Shown here in pieces: positions 63,301-64,000 of a DNA stretch of 64,000 nt. The position numbers were made by a program, and so were the translations under genes. The stretch lies in NCBI GenBank assembly GCA_960531495.1, contig OY482846.1, positions 11,732,783 to 11,796,782 on the forward strand, in the 5' to 3' direction. The stretch is from Zeus faber. Lineage: Eukaryota; Chordata; Actinopteri; Zeiformes; Zeidae. The notes beneath the pieces are model-generated. The model saw nothing but the letters and a program-made list of their open reading frames with translations, was not told the origin of the DNA and searched no databases. The number at the start of each line of letters is the position of its first letter. The first letter of the stretch is position 1.

Positions 63301-63432
63301 ACGATGCGCGTGTTTATATAGATGTGCGTGTACTGGTCACCCACAGGGGAGGTTGTTGTGGCCGATGCTGCGCAGCTTCTCCGTCAGCCTCTGCTGCTCC
63401 GGGACCAGCTGGGACAGCTTCCTCTGCCAGTC
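43108..63432 (-). CDS. itsn2: Intersectin-2, long form, C-terminal 1193 residues (5' end outside window)
   Basis: Endocytic scaffold and Cdc42 exchange factor. Exons, 5' to 3': 63432-63345, 63258-63119, 61451-61371, 60728-60577, 60131-59678, 59477-59287, 58718-58640, 57561-57329, 57156-57116, 56837-56671, 56570-56537, 56446-56325, 55322-55226, 54657-54466, 51426-51305, 51171-51065, 50272-50089, 49961-49863, 46327-46160, 45521-45306, 45078-44957, 44873-44791, 44705-44622, 43507-43334, 43259-43108. All junctions GT-AG and in phase. Order: coiled coil (Glu/Arg-rich, exons 1-5), SH3-A ([15 protein letters not shown]), SH3-B, SH3-C ([15 protein letters not shown]), SH3-D, SH3-E ([16 protein letters not shown]), DH ([37 protein letters not shown]), PH, C2 ([20 protein letters not shown]). 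The C-terminus [20 protein letters not shown] matches ITSN2, not ITSN1. EH domains lie to the right. Oddities: SH3-D reads GWFHSSHV (Pro to His), and SH3-B carries a Gly/Ser insert. Confidence 0.96.
43830..44500 (-). mobile_element. Remnant of a hAT transposon with BED-finger start
   Basis: On the minus strand around 43914-44070 the frame reads [11 protein letters not shown]...[14 protein letters not shown], which resembles the N-terminus of ZBED-like hAT transposases. CATTATCGCAAA near 43838 and TTTGCGATAATG near 44481 are inverted and may mark the terminal repeats. Only about 670 bp remain, so almost all of the transposase is gone. In the itsn2 intron between 43507 and 44622. Confidence 0.5.
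46015..46095. mobile_element. End fragment of a hAT-type non-autonomous element
   Basis: CTGTGGACCACCTGAAATTCC, GGCCACAGACC and GTTTGAGAAGCCCTG match the usual right end of this fish family. The left end was not found. Similar ends occur near 16430-16480 and 52540-52600. Confidence 0.5.
46400..48570 (+). mobile_element. L2-type LINE, sense to plus strand, heavily decayed
   Basis: Plus strand holds decayed RT segments: '[30 protein letters not shown]' equivalents near 47290-47390, a GLLQC / CNALFAGLP equivalent near 47700-47745 and a LHW equivalent near 47825. The 3' end reads 'gaatgaaagatgctatttaaataaaggtt' followed by an (ATT)n tail (48527-48570). Linker sequence near 46740-47160 ([18 protein letters not shown]) precedes it. 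Many breaks. In the itsn2 intron 46328-49862, opposite to transcription. Confidence 0.75.
48571..49150 (+). mobile_element. Retrovirus-like LTR and leader fossil, broken
   Basis: A unit of about 306 bp (48571-48876) starts TGTAGTGG and ends CCACCACA. It contains a TATAAAAG box near 48757 and an AATAAAG near 48823, as an LTR would. Two bases later comes TGGTGTCACGAACAGGAT, whose complement ends in CCA like a tRNA 3' end, so it looks like a primer-binding site. A leader follows to about 49150. No gag, pol or env was found. It sits directly against the LINE (ATT)n tail, so it is younger than that LINE. Confidence 0.6.
49640..49855. repeat. Purine-rich (GA/GAAA)n tract
   Basis: Long AG-rich stretch ending in a GA run (49816-49852), just beyond the donor side of the itsn2 exon at 49863. 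On the transcribed strand it is a pyrimidine run of about 200 bases. Confidence 0.8.
50513..50553. repeat. (TA)n microsatellite
   Basis: About 20 TA units in an itsn2 intron. Confidence 0.9.
53628..53769. repeat. Compound (CA)n-(CATA)n-(CA)n microsatellite
   Basis: CA run, then ACATAC units (53692-53730), then a second CA run. Open frames here are artefacts. Confidence 0.95.
54288..54344. repeat. Perfect palindrome, 28-bp arms and 1-base centre
   Basis: Left arm 54288-54315 (key core TTCAAACCAGCAGACA) and right arm 54317-54344 (TGTCTGCTGGTTTGAA core) are exact reverse complements around base 54316. About 120 bases from the itsn2 SH3-E exon. Confidence 0.95.
56220..56285 (+). mobile_element. 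LINE 3' tail fragment
   Basis: 'gaattcctccccagggatcaataaagca' is the conserved 3' end phrase of the same LINE type as 9242-12260, in sense orientation. Confidence 0.55.
56985..57040 (-). mobile_element. LINE 3' tail fragment
   Basis: 'gggataagataacaccttattaatcctcggggg' is the antisense form of the LINE tail, in the itsn2 intron between 56837 and 57116. Confidence 0.55.
57208..57300. repeat. (CA)n joined to (GT)n, palindromic microsatellite
   Basis: CA units switch at about 57250 to GT units, so the whole tract is self-complementary. It takes up more than half of the 172-bp itsn2 intron 57157-57328. Confidence 0.95.
59065..59131. repeat. Near-perfect hairpin, 33-bp arms and 1-base centre
   Basis: Arms 59065-59097 and 59099-59131 are reverse complements with one mismatch (CCCATCTCACAT versus CCCATCCCACAT when aligned). 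In the itsn2 intron between 58718 and 59287. Confidence 0.95.
59139..59203. repeat. Second adjacent hairpin, 19-bp arms
   Basis: GAACATTTTGTTCGGACAA (59139-59157) pairs with 59185-59203 with one mismatch; loop of 27 bases. It starts 8 bases after the first hairpin. Confidence 0.9.
61320..61366. repeat. (GGGA/GGGT)n repeat by a splice donor
   Basis: GGGAGGGT and GGGA units ending about 5 bases from the donor of the itsn2 exon 61371-61451. Confidence 0.8.
61452..63118. other. itsn2 intron in the coiled-coil region
   Basis: 1.67 kb. LINE tail fragments at its left part; nothing else recognised. No missing coiled-coil exon is needed, since flanking exon phases join. Confidence 0.6.
61550..61680 (-). 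mobile_element. Two LINE 3' tail fragments
   Basis: 'aagacaagaattgatcccaggggaaaattcag' (about 61580-61610) and 'caagataagattttattgatatcgggtgaatt' (about 61640-61672) are antisense versions of the same LINE tail side by side. Confidence 0.5.
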
Positions 63433-64000
63433 CTGTTCAACAGCCAGGGAAGAAGCGAAGAAGAGTCAGAAAGAGCAAGTTGGAGGCCAAAAAGATGCAT
63501 AGGAAAGTTTTGTGGGTTTATGTGAACACAAAGTTTCGATTTTATTCCAAATAAGGCAATATGTTCAATATTACTACTGCTCCATATTCGTTATATATAT
63601 ATAATTGGAAAAAAGCTTGGAGTGTATTCTGGCTGACAGATGTGTATTATTCGATCATATTCTGTATGTGATACAGGGCTCGTGGAAGATTTGTTCACAG
63701 TGAGCGATTTGTTCATAACGAATGACTCGTCCATAGACAACAATTGGTTCAGGGTGAATTATTAATTAATTAATTAATTAATTACTATGAATGACAACAA
63801 AGCAAATCTCAAAAAGAACCAAAACTTTCATCACTTGTATACACCTTCCTCATATCACTTCAGGTGTGTTCAATCCGCGCATGCACCAAAAGGTCAGAGA
63901 TTTAAGAGCTACATTTAAGAGTGCGATCAAAGGCCGTTCATGCTCAATCGGATGAAAGCGCTGAACGTCTAAATTCTCGAACTGGGGATAAAACTGACTT
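63433..64000. other. itsn2 intron running to the window edge
   Basis: AT-rich; no further exon seen. A short TTAA run is at 63762-63783. The upstream exons with EH domains should lie beyond the right edge. Confidence 0.6.

Overview
The window is nuclear DNA of a ray-finned (teleost) fish. Genes are split into many short exons with GT-AG introns, proteins are close to vertebrate orthologues, and introns are full of dinucleotide repeats, L2-type LINE pieces and hAT-type elements typical of fish. No CRISPR, rRNA, tRNA or bacterial feature was seen.

Layout, left to right: (1) lpin1, + strand, coding 713-13861 in 19 coding exons (895 aa), with a 3'UTR to about 15330. (2) gnpat, + strand, coding 15871-32120 in 16 exons (683 aa), with repeat-filled introns. 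(3) An unrecognised two-exon gene, - strand, 33389-35219 (194 aa), whose 3' end converges on gnpat. (4) A 1.7-kb minisatellite of 21-bp units (35422-37103) between that gene and the next, which diverge from it. (5) A fam228 family gene, + strand, 38535-42115 in 8 exons (308 aa). (6) itsn2, - strand, 25 exons from 63432 down to the stop at 43108, carrying part of the coiled coil, five SH3 domains, DH, PH and C2; its EH domains lie beyond the right edge. fam228 next to an intersectin matches the vertebrate ITSN2-FAM228 neighbourhood, which with the C-terminal sequence supports itsn2 over itsn1.

Functionally, lpin1 (phosphatidate phosphatase, ER and nucleus) and gnpat (peroxisomal DHAP acyltransferase, first step of ether-lipid synthesis, ending in the PTS1-type tripeptide ARL) are neighbouring glycerolipid genes, but nothing shows co-regulation. 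itsn2 is an endocytic scaffold and Cdc42 exchange factor. fam228 has no known function.

No clearly new multi-gene system is visible. The items most worth a second look are the unrecognised 194-aa gene with a duplicated splice acceptor in its intron, the 21-bp minisatellite with longer-period structure, three near-perfect hairpins in itsn2 introns, a 125-130 bp inverted repeat in gnpat, tandem copies of an unclassified repeat, two GC-AG introns, and changes at conserved positions in GNPAT and intersectin SH3-D. All exon calls come from reading splice signals, phase and remembered family sequences; no alignment or transcript was available.
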